A stretch of 64,000 nucleotides of DNA from Caulobacter sp. Root655 (GCF_001427665.1 NZ_LMHC01000001.1:808780-872779), one strand, 5' to 3'. Positions 34,435 through 45,385 are shown, counted from the first letter of the stretch. Program-made: numbers and translations. The notes: generated by a model not told the origin, from the sequence alone.

Positions 34435-35745
34435 ATGAACCTGAAGCCCCTTCTTGCGGCGATGTCCGCCGTGCTGGCCATGACCTGCGCCGCCATCGTC
34501 CCGACCGTGGCGCGGGCGCAGATCGAGGTCGACATCGACAAGGGCGCGGTCAAGCCGCTGCCGGTCGCCATCCCGGCCTTTTCGGGGACCGGCGGACGCG
34601 GCGCGGACATCTCGCAGGTCATCAGCGGCAACCTCGAGCGCTCGGGCCTGTTCCAGCCGCTCAACGTGGCCAATGTCGCCGACAAGCTGACCGACGTGAA
34701 CGTCCAACCCCGCTTCCCCGACTGGCAGGCGACCGGGGCCCAGGCCCTGATCAACGGCCAGGTGACGGTGGGCGCCGACGGCGTGCTGCGGGTCGACTTC
34801 CGCCTGTGGGACACCTTCAGCCAGCAGCAGCTGCTGGGCCTGCAGTTCACCTCGACCGCCGAGAACTGGCGGCGGGTGGCCCACAAGATCAGCGACGCGG
34901 TCTATGAGCGCCTGACCGGCGAGAAGGGCTATTTCGACACCCGCGTGGCCTTCGTCGCCGAGAGCGGCTCGAAGATGGCCCGGGTCAAGAAGCTGGCGAT
35001 CATGGACCAGGACGGGGCCAATCCCAGCTACATCACCGACGGCTCGTACATCGTCATGACGCCCCGGTTCTCGGCCACCAGCCAGGAAATCACCTACATG
35101 GCGCTGCGGCCCACGGGCTCCAGCATCTACCTGCTGAACCTGCAGACCGGCCGCACCGAGACGGTGGGCAAGTTCCCCGGCATGGTGTTCGCCCCGCGCT
35201 TCTCGCCGGACGGCACCAAGGTGGCGTTCTCGGTCGAGAAGGGCGGCAACAGCGACATCTACGTGCTGGACCTGCGCAGCCGCGCCTCGACCCGCATCAC
35301 CACCGATCCGGCCATCGACACCTCGCCGTCGTTCTCGCCGGACGGGTCGAAGATCGTCTTCAACTCCGACCGCGGCGGCCAGGCCCAGCTCTATGTGATG
35401 AACGCCGACGGCAGCGGCGTGCGGCGCATCTCCTACGGCGGCGGTCGCTACACCACGCCGGTGTGGAGCCCGCGCGGCGACTTCGTGGCCTTCACCAAGC
35501 AGACCGGCGGCCAGTTCCACATCGGCGTCATGCGCCCCGACGGCGGCGACGAGCGTTTGCTGACCACCAGCTACCTGGACGAGGGCCCGACCTGGGCCCC
35601 CAACGGCCGGGTGCTGATGTTCTCGCGCGAAGGCTCCAGCGGCGGTTCGCGGCTGTGGACGGTGGACGTCACCGGCCGGATTCTGCGCGCCGCCGCCTAT
35701 CAGGGCGCGGCTTCCGACCCGGCGTGGTCGCCGCTGCTGGACTGA
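34435..35745 (+). CDS. tolB: Tol-Pal translocation protein TolB
   Basis: A 436-residue periplasmic protein with a signal peptide (cleavage near ARAQIEV, about residue 25), an N-terminal alpha/beta domain to about 165, and a six-bladed propeller with repeated [20 protein letters not shown] motifs that binds Pal. It follows tolA by 10 bases. The 203-bp gap to pal shows no clear promoter motif. Confidence 0.95.
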   Translation: MNLKPLLAAMSAVLAMTCAAIVPTVARAQIEVDIDKGAVKPLPVAIPAFSGTGGRGADISQVISGNLERSGLFQPLNVANVADKLTDVNVQPRFPDWQATGAQALINGQVTVGADGVLRVDFRLWDTFSQQQLLGLQFTSTAENWRRVAHKISDAVYERLTGEKGYFDTRVAFVAESGSKMARVKKLAIMDQDGANPSYITDGSYIVMTPRFSATSQEITYMALRPTGSSIYLLNLQTGRTETVGKFPGMVFAPRFSPDGTKVAFSVEKGGNSDIYVLDLRSRASTRITTDPAIDTSPSFSPDGSKIVFNSDRGGQAQLYVMNADGSGVRRISYGGGRYTTPVWSPRGDFVAFTKQTGGQFHIGVMRPDGGDERLLTTSYLDEGPTWAPNGRVLMFSREGSSGGSRLWTVDVTGRILRAAAYQGAASDPAWSPLLD

Positions 35746-35948
35746 TCGATGTGACTTCGCGGCAACCTTCGCCATAACCACGCGTTGCCGCCTTGTTGTT
35801 CATCCGACGTTCACGCGCCGGGTGAAACGAGGTGGTGGTGCGACAATCTGACGCCATTGTGAGGTCCAGGGTACGTTTTCGCACAGCGTCACAAAGGCTT
35901 GGCGCGTAAGAAGTATGAACCTTGGCCGTGGACTTGAGGAGAAACAGG

Positions 35949-36503
35949 ATGAGCTTCGAAACCAACCGCGTCGTTAGACTGGCGCTGATCGGTCTGGCGG
36001 CCGCCTCGCTCGCCGCCTGCGCCTCGCGGCCGAAGCCCGCGGGTCCGATGGCTCCGACCCCGCCGTCGCAACCCACGGCTCCGGCCGAGACCCAGCCCTC
36101 CATGCCGCCGTCGCCGGTGGACCAGGGTCCGCTGCCGGGCACGGTGCAGGACTTCGTCATCAACATCGGTGAGCGGGTCTATTTCGACACCGACCAGTAC
36201 GACATCCGCAGCGACGCCCAGCCGACCCTGACCGCCCAGGCCCAGTGGCTGAACCGCTATCCGGCCGTGCGCGTGCGCATCGAAGGCAATGCCGACGAAC
36301 GCGGCACTCGCGAATACAACCTGGCGCTCGGCGCCCGCCGCGCCAACGCCGTCCGCGAATTCCTGGTCGGCCAGGGCGTCTCGGGTTCGCGCATCGAGAC
36401 CCTGTCCTACGGCAAGGAACGCCCGATCGACCCCGGCACGACCGAAGACGCCTGGGCCAAGAACCGCAACGCCCGCACCGCCATCACCGACGGCGCGCGG
36501 TAA
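35949..36503 (+). CDS. pal: Peptidoglycan-associated lipoprotein Pal
   Basis: A 184-residue outer-membrane lipoprotein. The lipobox is LAAC (Cys about 24), then a Pro-rich linker to about 65 and the OmpA-like peptidoglycan-binding domain with YFDTDQYDI, RIEGNADERGTREYNLALGARRA and SYGKERPID. It completes the Tol-Pal complex. The ATG at 35949 follows AGGA. Confidence 0.96.
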   Translation: MSFETNRVVRLALIGLAAASLAACASRPKPAGPMAPTPPSQPTAPAETQPSMPPSPVDQGPLPGTVQDFVINIGERVYFDTDQYDIRSDAQPTLTAQAQWLNRYPAVRVRIEGNADERGTREYNLALGARRANAVREFLVGQGVSGSRIETLSYGKERPIDPGTTEDAWAKNRNARTAITDGAR

Positions 36504-36514
36504 TCCATAGGGCT

Positions 36515-36539
36515 CCCTTCCCCCTCGATGGGGGAAGGG
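36515..36539. repeat. Solo hairpin related to cassette tips
   Basis: CCCTTCCCCC and GGGGGAAGGG form a 10-bp stem 11 bases after the pal stop. It matches the right tip of the element between tolR and tolA and may terminate pal transcripts. Confidence 0.6.
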
Positions 36540-36550
36540 CGTTCTATCCT

Positions 36551-36687
36551 GTCATCCCGGACAAGCGCGTAGCGCGCCGATCCGGGACCGCCGGAAGCTC
36601 GGCGCTCACGCGTCGGTCCCGGATCTTCACGCTTCGCGCCAGCCCGTCGTCAGACGGGCCGCTCGCGCGGCCCGAGGCCGGGATGAC
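36551..36687. repeat. Family C inverted repeat between pal and cpoB
   Basis: GTCATCCCGG at the left and CCGGGATGAC at the right, with inner GATCCGGGACCG / CGGTCCCGGATC pairs, make a long dyad. Confidence 0.8.
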
Positions 36688-36752
36688 AATGTTTTTGAAG
36701 CGAGCTCTTTAGTGGCCGCACTTTTGTCCGCAACCGGGGCATAATCGCCGAC

Positions 36753-37607
36753 ATGAAGCTGAAAGCCGCGCTGTTCGCCTCCGTCCTGACCCTGGCCCCC
36801 CTTGTCTTGGCCACCGCCCTGCCGGCGTTCGCCCAGACCCCGCTGCCCGATCCGCTGGACGATCGCTCCGCCAAGCGGCTGGAGCGCATGGAAAAGGTGG
36901 TGCGCGAGTTGCGGTCCATCGTCTTCCAGGGGCGCGACACCGGCAAGCCAGTGGTCGTGCAGACGGCCGAGACCGACGCTCAGATCGCGGCGATGTCCGA
37001 CAAGCTGGGCGACCTGGAACAAACCCTGACCCGGTTGAACGGTCAGAACGAGACCCTGACCCACGACCTGGACCAGGCGCGCCGGGCTGACGAGGCGCAG
37101 AAAACCCGCGCCGACGCGCTCGACCAGCGCCTGGCCGCCCTGGAAAAGCGGATCGCCGACCAGGAGGCCGCGGCGGCCGCCGCCGTGCCGGCTCCGCCCC
37201 CGCCGCCTTCAGCCTCGGCCGATCCGGCCCAGGCCTTCAAGCAGGCCCGCCAACTGCTGCTGGACGGTGACTACGGCGCGGCCGAACAGGCCTTCTCCGG
37301 CTATGTGGACGCCTATCCCGACAGCGCCAAGACCCCGGAGGCCCGCTACTGGCTGGGCGAGACCCAGTTCGTGCGCGAGGCCTATGGCGACGCGGCCGGC
37401 TCCTATCTGGGCGCGGTGCGTGGCTGGCCGCAGACCAGCTGGGCGCCCGACGCCGTGCTGAAGCTGTCGCGGTCGCTGGTGGCGCTGAAGAAGCCCGCCG
37501 ACGCCTGCAAGACCCTGGACGAACTGGCCCGCCGCTACCCCAAGGCCCCCTCGGCGGTGACGGCCAAGGCCGCGACCACGCGGGCCCAGGCCAAGTGCGC
37601 GGCCTAG
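36753..37607 (+). CDS. cpoB: Cell division coordinator CpoB (YbgF)
   Basis: A 284-residue periplasmic protein with a signal peptide (ending near AFAQTP, residue 28), a trimerising coiled coil (about 85-145: DKLGDLEQTLTRLNGQ...) and C-terminal TPR repeats (AFKQARQLLLDGDYGAAEQAFSGYVDAYPDS...). CpoB links peptidoglycan synthesis with Tol-driven outer-membrane constriction. Its place after pal is usual. Confidence 0.93.
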   Translation: MKLKAALFASVLTLAPLVLATALPAFAQTPLPDPLDDRSAKRLERMEKVVRELRSIVFQGRDTGKPVVVQTAETDAQIAAMSDKLGDLEQTLTRLNGQNETLTHDLDQARRADEAQKTRADALDQRLAALEKRIADQEAAAAAAVPAPPPPPSASADPAQAFKQARQLLLDGDYGAAEQAFSGYVDAYPDSAKTPEARYWLGETQFVREAYGDAAGSYLGAVRGWPQTSWAPDAVLKLSRSLVALKKPADACKTLDELARRYPKAPSAVTAKAATTRAQAKCAA

Positions 37608-37626
37608 GGTTTCAGCCTCTTTGATC

Positions 37627-37730
37627 CCGCTCATCCCGGCGAAAGCCGGGACCCAAGCTGAGTGTGTGGTTTCGTTCGGAGGCCGGTCGGCCAGGGTCGC
37701 TTGGGTCCCGGCCTTCGCCGGGATGAGCGG
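37627..37730. repeat. Family C inverted repeat before tilS
   Basis: CCCGCTCATCCCGGCGAAAG at the left and CCTTCGCCGGGATGAGCGG at the right form the dyad. It could be read as an N-terminal extension of TilS, but that reading is rejected. Confidence 0.8.
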
Positions 37731-37746
37731 AGGAGGGGAGGTCATC

Positions 37747-39063
37747 GTGCAACATCCCTTCCCCACCTTCACCGCCACCCTCGACCGCCGCCTGCGCGCC
37801 GACGGCGCCGCGCCTCTGGCCGTCGGCTTCTCCGGTGGCGGCGACAGCCTGGCCCTGTTGATCCTGACCCTGGACTGGGCGCGCGCCCACGGCCGTCCGG
37901 TGGTCAGCCTGACCGTCGACCACCAGATCAACCCGGCCAGCGCCGCCTGGACCGCCGCCGCCGTGGCCAAGGCCCAGGCGCTGGGCGCCACCACCCGCGC
38001 CCTGTCCTGGTCCGGCGCCAAGCCCGCCACCGGCCTGCCGGCCGCCGCCCGCGCGGCCCGCCACGCCCTGCTGGCCGACGCCGCCCGGGCGGCCGGGGCC
38101 AGCGTCCTGCTGCTGGGCCACACCGCCGACGACCTGGCCGAGGCCGCCGCCATGCGGGCCGAGGGCTCGACGGTCTCCGACCCGCGCGACTGGGCCCCAT
38201 CGCCGGCCTGGCCGCAGGGGCGGGGGGTGTTCCTGCTGCGGCCGCTGCTGGACGTGGGGCGGCGGACGCTGCGCGACTGGCTGACGGCGCGGGGCGAGGC
38301 GTGGCTGGACGACCCGGCCAACGACGACCTGAAGTACGCCCGGGCGCGGGCGCGGCGGGCTCAGGCTTCCCCTCCCCCTGTGGGGGAGGTGTCGCCACAG
38401 GCGACGGAGGGGGGCGTGGTTCCACCTCGGCAGGCTCCCCCCACCGGTCCTCTGGACCGCCTCCCCCATGGGGGGAGGGATTATCTCGTTCTCCCTCGCG
38501 CCGCTCCAGCCGCCCATGTCGCCGCCGCCTGCCTGTGCGCCGCCGGCACGTCGCAGCCGCCGCGTGGCGAGCGGCTGCGACGCCTGGTCGATCGCCTTCG
38601 CGCCGGGGAGACCTTCACCGCCACCCTGGCCGGGGCGCGGATCGAGGCGAGCGGCGACGGCGTGCGGTTCTTCCGCGAACCCGGCGAGGCCCGGCGTCAA
38701 GGTCCTCCCCCCGTGGGGGAGGTGTCGGCGCAGCCGACGGAGGGGGGAGGGACCCTAATTCCCCTCGCCCTGCCGGTCGGCGAAACTGTCGTCTGGGACG
38801 GCCGCTATGAGATCACCGCCACCGTCCCCGGCCTGACCGTGCGCCCATTGCAAGGCCTGGCCGCCCGCCTGCCGGCCGCCCAGCGCCGGGCGCTGAAGGA
38901 CCTGCCGGCCGCCGCCCGGTCCGCCTTGCCGGCGATCGTCGATCCCGCCGGGACGGTCGGTTGCCCGATCCTTGCAGGGGTTTTCGCGACGCGCGTGCGT
39001 TGTCTTGTCCTGGATCGTTTCGAAGCGGCCGTCGGCCGTGTCGATCAAGAAGCCGCGACATGA
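37747..39063 (+). CDS. tilS: tRNA(Ile)-lysidine synthetase with two in-frame repeat insertions
   Basis: A 438-residue ATP-dependent enzyme that makes lysidine at C34 of tRNA-Ile(CAU). The P-loop [10 protein letters not shown] is at about 33-42; the N-terminal N-type ATP-pyrophosphatase domain runs to about residue 200. Family A repeats are then read through in frame at 38371-38479 and 38703-38750, giving [15 protein letters not shown] and [15 protein letters not shown] peptides. The normal C-terminal domain resumes after each. The GTG at 37747 follows GGAGGGGAGG. Function is probably kept, since the gene is normally essential and no second copy is visible. Confidence 0.9.
   Translation: MQHPFPTFTATLDRRLRADGAAPLAVGFSGGGDSLALLILTLDWARAHGRPVVSLTVDHQINPASAAWTAAAVAKAQALGATTRALSWSGAKPATGLPAAARAARHALLADAARAAGASVLLLGHTADDLAEAAAMRAEGSTVSDPRDWAPSPAWPQGRGVFLLRPLLDVGRRTLRDWLTARGEAWLDDPANDDLKYARARARRAQASPPPVGEVSPQATEGGVVPPRQAPPTGPLDRLPHGGRDYLVLPRAAPAAHVAAACLCAAGTSQPPRGERLRRLVDRLRAGETFTATLAGARIEASGDGVRFFREPGEARRQGPPPVGEVSAQPTEGGGTLIPLALPVGETVVWDGRYEITATVPGLTVRPLQGLAARLPAAQRRALKDLPAAARSALPAIVDPAGTVGCPILAGVFATRVRCLVLDRFEAAVGRVDQEAAT
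38371..38479. repeat. Family A repeat pair inside tilS
   Basis: Two opposed units (CCTCCCCCTGTGGGGGAGG with GTCGCCACAGGCGAC; and CTCCCCCCACCGG...CCTCCCCCATGGGGGGAGG) are embedded in the tilS coding sequence with the frame kept open. Confidence 0.85.
38703..38750. repeat. Family A single unit inside tilS
   Basis: One unit (TCCTCCCCCCGTGGGGGAGG, GTCGGCGCAGCCGAC, G-run) is read in frame in the TilS C-terminal half. Confidence 0.85.
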
Positions 39064-39139
39064 TATCCCGCGCGTGGCGAAACCGGCCGGGCCGTCCTAT
39101 CTTGGAAGGTCAGAGATTATCGTTGGGAAGACAACGCGT

Positions 39140-41014
<1,875 letters not shown>

Positions 41015-41039
41015 GTTTTTAAGCCTTCGACGACGTTGA

Positions 41040-41066
41040 AGCCGGGTCCCTTGGGCCCGGCTTTTT
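41040..41066 (+). terminator. Intrinsic terminator of ftsH
   Basis: AGCCGGGTCCC and GGGCCCGGCT form a GC-rich stem followed by TTTTTC, 25 bases after the ftsH stop. Confidence 0.9.
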
Positions 41067-41150
41067 CGTTGGGGACATCCCGCAACCTTGGCTTGGCGCG
41101 GGCGCGGGCCGGAGCTAGACCTGTCGCCTCAACCAGAGGGAGCTACCCGC

Positions 41151-41627
41151 ATGAAGACCATCGTCGCTGGCTTGAGCCTGGCCGCCGCCCTGATGTTCGC
41201 CGCCAGCGCTTCCGCCGCTGAGATCCATGCCGACGGCATGACCGGCGCCGAAGTCGCCAAGTGGCTGCAGGACGCCGGCTACAAGGCCGAACTGACCAAG
41301 GACGACGGCGGCGATCCGATGATCAACAGCGCCGCCAACGGCGCGTCGTTCAAGATCTATTTCTACGACTGCGACAAGGCCCAGCTGCGCTGCAAGGCGC
41401 TGCAGTTCTCGGCCGGCTTCGACCTGAAGACGCCGCTGACGCTCGAGAAGATCAACGAGTGGAACCGCAAGAACCGCTACCTCAAGGCCTATCTCGACGA
41501 CGACAAGGACCCCTACGTCCAGTACGACGTCAACGTGAACGCCGGCCGCACCGTTGCGGGCCTGGACGACGACTTCGGGGTCTGGACCGGCATGCTGGAC
41601 GACTTCACGACGTTCATCGACTGGTAA
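41151..41627 (+). CDS. YbjN-domain exported protein
   Basis: A 158-residue periplasmic protein with a cleavable signal (ASASAAEIHADG, about residue 23). The rest matches the YbjN fold: GMTGAEVAKWLQDAGYKAEL, FKIYFYDCDKAQLRCKALQFSAGF and INEWNRKNRYLKAYLDDDKDPYVQYDVN. Two cysteines seven residues apart may form a disulfide. YbjN proteins are type III-chaperone-like and of unclear function. AGAGGGAG precedes the ATG. Confidence 0.82.
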   Translation: MKTIVAGLSLAAALMFAASASAAEIHADGMTGAEVAKWLQDAGYKAELTKDDGGDPMINSAANGASFKIYFYDCDKAQLRCKALQFSAGFDLKTPLTLEKINEWNRKNRYLKAYLDDDKDPYVQYDVNVNAGRTVAGLDDDFGVWTGMLDDFTTFIDW

Positions 41628-41637
41628 GGCGGGAAAC

Positions 41638-41739
41638 CCCCTCCGACCCTTCGGGCCACCTCCCCCAGAGGGGGAGGATCTGGTCGTGCTGGATGCTCCC
41701 CCTTTTGGGGGAGCTGTCGCGGAGCGACCGAGGGGGGTA
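41638..41739. repeat. Family A repeat pair before folP
   Basis: Two units (left one diverged: CCCTTCGGGCC and TCCCCCAGAGGGGGAGG; right: GCTCCCCCTTTTGGGGGAGC, GTCGCGGAGCGAC, GAGGGGGG) fill the YbjN-folP gap. The right G-run lies nine bases before the folP ATG. Confidence 0.75.
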
Positions 41740-41748
41740 GAACGCCGC

Positions 41749-42567
41749 ATGTCTTCGACCCACCCTCTTCCCCGCGTCATGGGCGTCGTCAACGTCACGC
41801 CCGACAGCTTCTCGGACGGCGGCCGGTTCCTCGGGCTCGGCGCGGCCCTGGCCCAGGCGCGGCGGCTGATCGCCGACGGGGCCGACATCCTCGACATCGG
41901 CGGCGAGAGCACTCGGCCGGGCGCCGTGCCGGTTCCGGCCGCCGAGGAGATCGCCCGGGTGGTCCCGCTGATCGCGGCGATTCGGGCCGAGAGCGAGGTG
42001 ACGATCTCGATCGACACCATGAAGCCCGCCGTGGCCCGGGCCGCCGTCGCCGCCGGGGCCAGCCTGTGGAACGACGTCGCCGCCCTGCGCTTCGCGCCCG
42101 ACGCTCCGGAAGTCGCCGCCGAGCTGGGCTGCGAGGTCGTGCTGATGCACATGCTGGGCCAGCCGGGGACCATGCAGGACGATCCGCGCTACGACGACGT
42201 GGTCGCCGAGGTCGAGGCCTTCCTGCTGGCCCGAGCCTTCACCGCCATGGCCGCCGGCGTCGACCGCGAGAAGATCTGGTTGGATCCCGGCATCGGCTTC
42301 GGCAAGACCCCGGCCCACAACCTGGCCCTGCTGGCCGCCCTGCCGCGCTTCGTCGCCCTGGGCTACCCCGTGCTGCTGGGGGCCAGCAGGAAGCGCTTCA
42401 TCGCGGCGCTAGACCCGCTGGGGGCCGAGCCCGACGCCCGGCTGGGTGGCTCCCTGGCGGCGCATCTGCACGGCGCGGCGGCGGGCGTGGCGGCGCTGCG
42501 GGTCCACGACGTGCGGGAGACGGCCCAGGCGCTGGCGGTGTGGGGGGCAATCGAGGGCGGTGTTTGA
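41749..42567 (+). CDS. folP: Dihydropteroate synthase
   Basis: A 272-residue TIM-barrel enzyme of folate synthesis, target of sulfonamides. It shows MGVVNVTPDSFSDGGRF (first pterin-site loop), DIGGESTRPGA, SIDTMKPAVA, WNDVAAL, LMHMLGQPGTMQ, WLDPGIGFGKT and GASRKRF. The ATG at 41749 begins just before the conserved first strand. The only nearby purine-rich site is the end of the upstream repeat. Confidence 0.95.
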   Translation: MSSTHPLPRVMGVVNVTPDSFSDGGRFLGLGAALAQARRLIADGADILDIGGESTRPGAVPVPAAEEIARVVPLIAAIRAESEVTISIDTMKPAVARAAVAAGASLWNDVAALRFAPDAPEVAAELGCEVVLMHMLGQPGTMQDDPRYDDVVAEVEAFLLARAFTAMAAGVDREKIWLDPGIGFGKTPAHNLALLAALPRFVALGYPVLLGASRKRFIAALDPLGAEPDARLGGSLAAHLHGAAAGVAALRVHDVRETAQALAVWGAIEGGV

Positions 42568-42630
42568 GGCCGGTTTTGACCCAAGTCGGACGTTCGAACG
42601 GTCAGCTTCTGAAATCCGAAACCATCTCGT

Positions 42631-42758
42631 CCCTCCCCCCTCAGGGGAGGGTGGCCCGCGTAGCGGGTCGGGTGGGGGTCCGGTGCAGAGAGTTCAGCGC
42701 GGCGGTGAAGCCCCACCCACCAGCTTCGCTGGTCCCCCCTCCCCATAAAGGGGAGGGA
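42631..42758. repeat. Family A variant repeat pair
   Basis: Left unit CCCTCCCCCCTCAGGGGAGGG with CCCGCGTAGCGGG and GGTGGGGG; right unit CCCCACCCACCAGCTTCGCTGG and CCCTCCCCATAAAGGGGAGGG. It lies in the 440-bp gap between folP and the desaturase gene. Confidence 0.75.
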
Positions 42759-42872
42759 AGAACGATCGACCGACAACCACCCTTCTTGGGACCTTCAGAA
42801 GGTCTGCTTGGCGCAAGCCAGCATCCGTAGCGGTCTTTTTCGCGCGAACCCTTTGCCACCGATTTCCCAAAG

Positions 42873-42987
42873 CGTTGTCATCCCGGAAGCCTCGCAGAGG
42901 CTGTCCGGGACCTAGGGGACTGGGCCAATGCGGTGCGGCCGCCCCTGGGTCCCGGCTCTACGCTTCGCTTCGGCCGGGATGACAACG
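42873..42987. repeat. Family C inverted repeat
   Basis: CGTTGTCATCCCGGAAGC at the left and GGCCGGGATGACAACG at the right, with inner GGGACCTAGGGG and CCCCTGGGTCCC. The rest of the folP-desaturase gap (42568-43007) shows nothing more. Confidence 0.8.
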
Positions 42988-43007
42988 ATGGGGGTAATTG
43001 AGGAGCT

Positions 43008-43922
43008 TCACGCTCCCACCAACCCATCCCGCTCCGGCAGCGTCTCCGGCGTCCGCACGTCCCAGGCCAGGCCCAGCCACTCCAGCAGGCGGATGAACGC
43101 GAAGCCGAAATCCGCCTGACCCGGATACAGGCCCAGCTTCGCCGAGCCTGGCCAGGCATGGTGGTTGTTGTGCCAGGCCTCGCCCATGGTCGGAATCGCC
43201 GCCCACGGCACGTCATGGGCCTGGATCCCCGAGGCCTCGACCAACCAGCGTTGCGGACCGGTGCGATGGGCCAGGCGGCCGACGAACCAGTGGCCGGTCA
43301 CCGACACGCAGACCCGCGCGCAGACGCCCCACAGCAGCCATGACCAGCCGCCGAGCGCGAACAGCACGATAGCCACGGGAAGCTGTTGCAGCATCCAGGT
43401 CCGCTCCAGGAACCGGTAGAACCGGTCACTGGCGATGCGCGGCGGGATTTCGACCCGTGGCGGCGAGGCCAGCACCAGCCGGCCGTGCAGGTTCCAGGCA
43501 TAGTCGGTCCAGAAGCCCGCGCGATTGGACAGGTAGGGATGACAGTCGGGCTGCCTCTGGCCCCAGTCGCGCAGGTCGTGACCCTCGATCATCGCCAGCG
43601 GCCCGCTCATCCCGACCAGCGTGCCGGCGTACATCATCAAGTGGTCCAGCCAGAGCGGGCTCTGGAAGCTGCCGTGGATCAGCCGGCGGTGGAAGCCGAC
43701 CGAATGGCCGACCAGCAGGGTGGCGCCGGTCAGGGCCACGAACACCAAGAGGCCGCTCCAACTGAAGAAGAACGGCGCGGCCAGGGCCCCGGCCAGCATC
43801 ACGCCCTGCCAGATCGAGGTCAGCGGCGCCCAGACCACGCGACCGGCGACGGCATCGTCGGCGGGCGAAGGGACGATGGAATGGACGGCGTAGGGGGCGT
43901 CGTGGGCCGGGTGATCGGTCAT
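43008..43922 (-). CDS. Membrane fatty acid desaturase
   Basis: A 304-residue integral-membrane di-iron desaturase of the acyl-CoA/acyl-lipid type. Histidine clusters are HSVGFHRRLIHGSF (about 84-97), EGHDLRDWGQRQPDCHP and GEAWHNNHHAWPGSA (about 258-272). Hydrophobic pairs at about 42-80 and 172-205 span the membrane. The start at 43922 overlaps the upstream gene's stop by four bases. Co-transcription with a Coq7-like hydroxylase and a membrane protein, divergent from an ArsR regulator, suggests a shared trigger. Confidence 0.88.
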   Translation of the reverse strand: MTDHPAHDAPYAVHSIVPSPADDAVAGRVVWAPLTSIWQGVMLAGALAAPFFFSWSGLLVFVALTGATLLVGHSVGFHRRLIHGSFQSPLWLDHLMMYAGTLVGMSGPLAMIEGHDLRDWGQRQPDCHPYLSNRAGFWTDYAWNLHGRLVLASPPRVEIPPRIASDRFYRFLERTWMLQQLPVAIVLFALGGWSWLLWGVCARVCVSVTGHWFVGRLAHRTGPQRWLVEASGIQAHDVPWAAIPTMGEAWHNNHHAWPGSAKLGLYPGQADFGFAFIRLLEWLGLAWDVRTPETLPERDGLVGA

Positions 43923-44509
43923 GCCGCCGCGCCTTCCATCTCCAGCCGCCGCGCCAGCCGCGCGATGTCGCCGCGTGTCGACAGCCACATCAGGACTTCG
44001 GTGCTCAGGGTGATCGCCGCGTCGAACAACCGGCCGAACGGGGCGGGGCGGTCGCCGCGCATCTTCACCGCGTGCTCCAGGTGCTCCATCTCGTCGGCGC
44101 TCACCGACTCGATCAGCGCGGTCAGCTCGGCGTCGTGGCGGCGCACGAAGGCCAACTGGATGCTCAGGTGGCGGTGGACGCCGCGCTCGACCACCTCGGT
44201 GCAGAGATAGACCGCCCGCGCGCCGAACAACGCCGTCGACAGGCCCATCAGCAGCGCGCCGGCGGTCCAGATCCACGGCAGGCGGCAGACCTTGGCGGCG
44301 CGGGCCGGCATCAGCGCCCGGAAGCGGCGGGCGTGGTCGGCCTCGTGGTCGCGGGTCCATTCCAGGAACGGCACGACCTCGGGGCAACGCCAGCGAGCCA
44401 CCGCCAATTGAGCCCGGTACAGCGCCACCCCGCCGCGCTCGCCGGCGTCGTTGACCCGCAGGATGCGGCGGATGATCTGGGCGGGAGCTGCGTCGGCGGT
44501 CGGGCTCAT
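43919..44509 (-). CDS. Coq7-like demethoxyubiquinone hydroxylase
   Basis: A 196-residue ferritin-like di-iron protein. Iron-binding motifs are VNDAGERGGVALYRAQ (Glu), RDHEADHARRF (ExxH), and SADEMEHLEHA (ExxH), the pattern of Coq7 hydroxylases that add the C6 hydroxyl of ubiquinone. A hydrophobic stretch at about 78-98 fits its membrane-attached role. The ATG at 44509 overlaps the upstream stop by four bases, and the downstream desaturase overlaps too. Confidence 0.85.
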   Translation of the reverse strand: MSPTADAAPAQIIRRILRVNDAGERGGVALYRAQLAVARWRCPEVVPFLEWTRDHEADHARRFRALMPARAAKVCRLPWIWTAGALLMGLSTALFGARAVYLCTEVVERGVHRHLSIQLAFVRRHDAELTALIESVSADEMEHLEHAVKMRGDRPAPFGRLFDAAITLSTEVLMWLSTRGDIARLARRLEMEGAAA

Positions 44510-44985
44510 CGCGCGCCGCCTTGCCGGCCATAGGCGACCCTGGCCACGACCCAGCCCACCGCCGCGCCGGCCGCCGCGAACATCGCGGCCTGGGTCAACA
44601 GCAACAAGTTCATGTCGCCATGGCCATGACCCAGGGTCAGGACCATCGTCGGCCCCACCGCGGCCATCGGCGCCACGATCCCGCCGACCGCGGCGGCCAG
44701 TCGCGTGGGGCGGGCGTTCAACTTGCGCAGCAGACACCAGATCGGTCCGCCGATCACCACTAGGCCCGCCAACCAGGTGACGACGGCGAAGGGTAGGGCC
44801 ACGGCCGCGAACGCCAGACCCGTCATCGGGTCGTACTGGACGAGGGCCATGGCGAGCACCATGCCGCTCACCAAGACCCCGCCGCACAGCGCGCCCAGCA
44901 ACAACCCGGCGATGACGCGGCCGGGGTTCGTCGAAGGGCGAGCGGACCCGGACGGGAAGGGTGTCGTCGTCGCGTGGCTCATCAT
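44506..44985 (-). CDS. Four-helix membrane protein, unknown
   Basis: A 159-residue protein with hydrophobic segments at about 23-48, 54-82, 94-115 and 127-150. I recognise no family; the loop HGHGDMN is histidine-rich. It is the first gene of the operon with the Coq7-like and desaturase genes and is divergent from arsR. Either of two adjacent ATGs (44985 or 44982) could start it. Confidence 0.6.
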   Translation of the reverse strand: MMSHATTTPFPSGSARPSTNPGRVIAGLLLGALCGGVLVSGMVLAMALVQYDPMTGLAFAAVALPFAVVTWLAGLVVIGGPIWCLLRKLNARPTRLAAAVGGIVAPMAAVGPTMVLTLGHGHGDMNLLLLTQAAMFAAAGAAVGWVVARVAYGRQGGAR

Positions 44986-45011
44986 CGCCTCCGGTATCTA
45001 GTAAGCTATTC

Positions 45012-45063
45012 CTTAAATACCTCCTTACCTATTTGCAAGCGCTTAGCGAACAGCTTAAATACC
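45012..45063. promoter_or_regulatory. Candidate ArsR operator region
   Basis: The AT-rich stretch between the divergent genes holds two direct copies of CTTAAATACC (45012-45021 and 45054-45063), 42 bp apart or about four helical turns, and the dyad GCAAGCGCTTAGC between them. The role is inferred. Confidence 0.4.
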
Positions 45064-45068
45064 GTCAC

Positions 45069-45380
45069 ATGCAACGCGTATTCGAAGCCCTCTCATCCAC
45101 GGTCCGCCGGAAGATCCTGGCCTATCTGGCCCATGCCGAGCTGACGGCGGGGGACATCGCCTCGCGATTCGAGATCTCCAAGCCGGCGGTGTCGCAGCAC
45201 CTGTCGATCCTCGAGGCGGCCGGCCTGGTGCGCAGCGAGAAACGCGGCCAGTTCGTGCACTACAGCCTGGTGCGCGACAGCCTGGTCAACACGCTGAACG
45301 ACTTCGTCCAGGAGGTCTGCCCGGTCTCCAAACCGCTGAAGGGCGAGAGCGCCAAGCTGAAGGCCGGGCGGGAGGAGTAG
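45069..45380 (+). CDS. ArsR-family transcriptional repressor
   Basis: A 103-residue winged-HTH regulator: VFEALSSTVRRKILAYLAHAELTAGDIASRFEISKPAVSQHLSILEAAGLV is the classic ArsR core. It lacks the metal-binding ELCVCD motif; the only cysteine is in EVCPVSK, so the signal is unlikely to be arsenic through that site. It resembles SdpR-like autorepressors. It is divergent from the membrane protein-Coq7-desaturase operon, its likely target. The ATG at 45069 opens on MQRVFEALSS. Confidence 0.88.
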   Translation: MQRVFEALSSTVRRKILAYLAHAELTAGDIASRFEISKPAVSQHLSILEAAGLVRSEKRGQFVHYSLVRDSLVNTLNDFVQEVCPVSKPLKGESAKLKAGREE

Positions 45381-45385
45381 AGAGT

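Noticed and set aside
37621..37746. N-terminal extension of TilS
   Set aside because: The extra 42 codons are a family C repeat (read as IPAKAGTQ and WVPAFAGMSG), which occurs in many gaps; the GTG at 37747 has a good ribosome-binding site.
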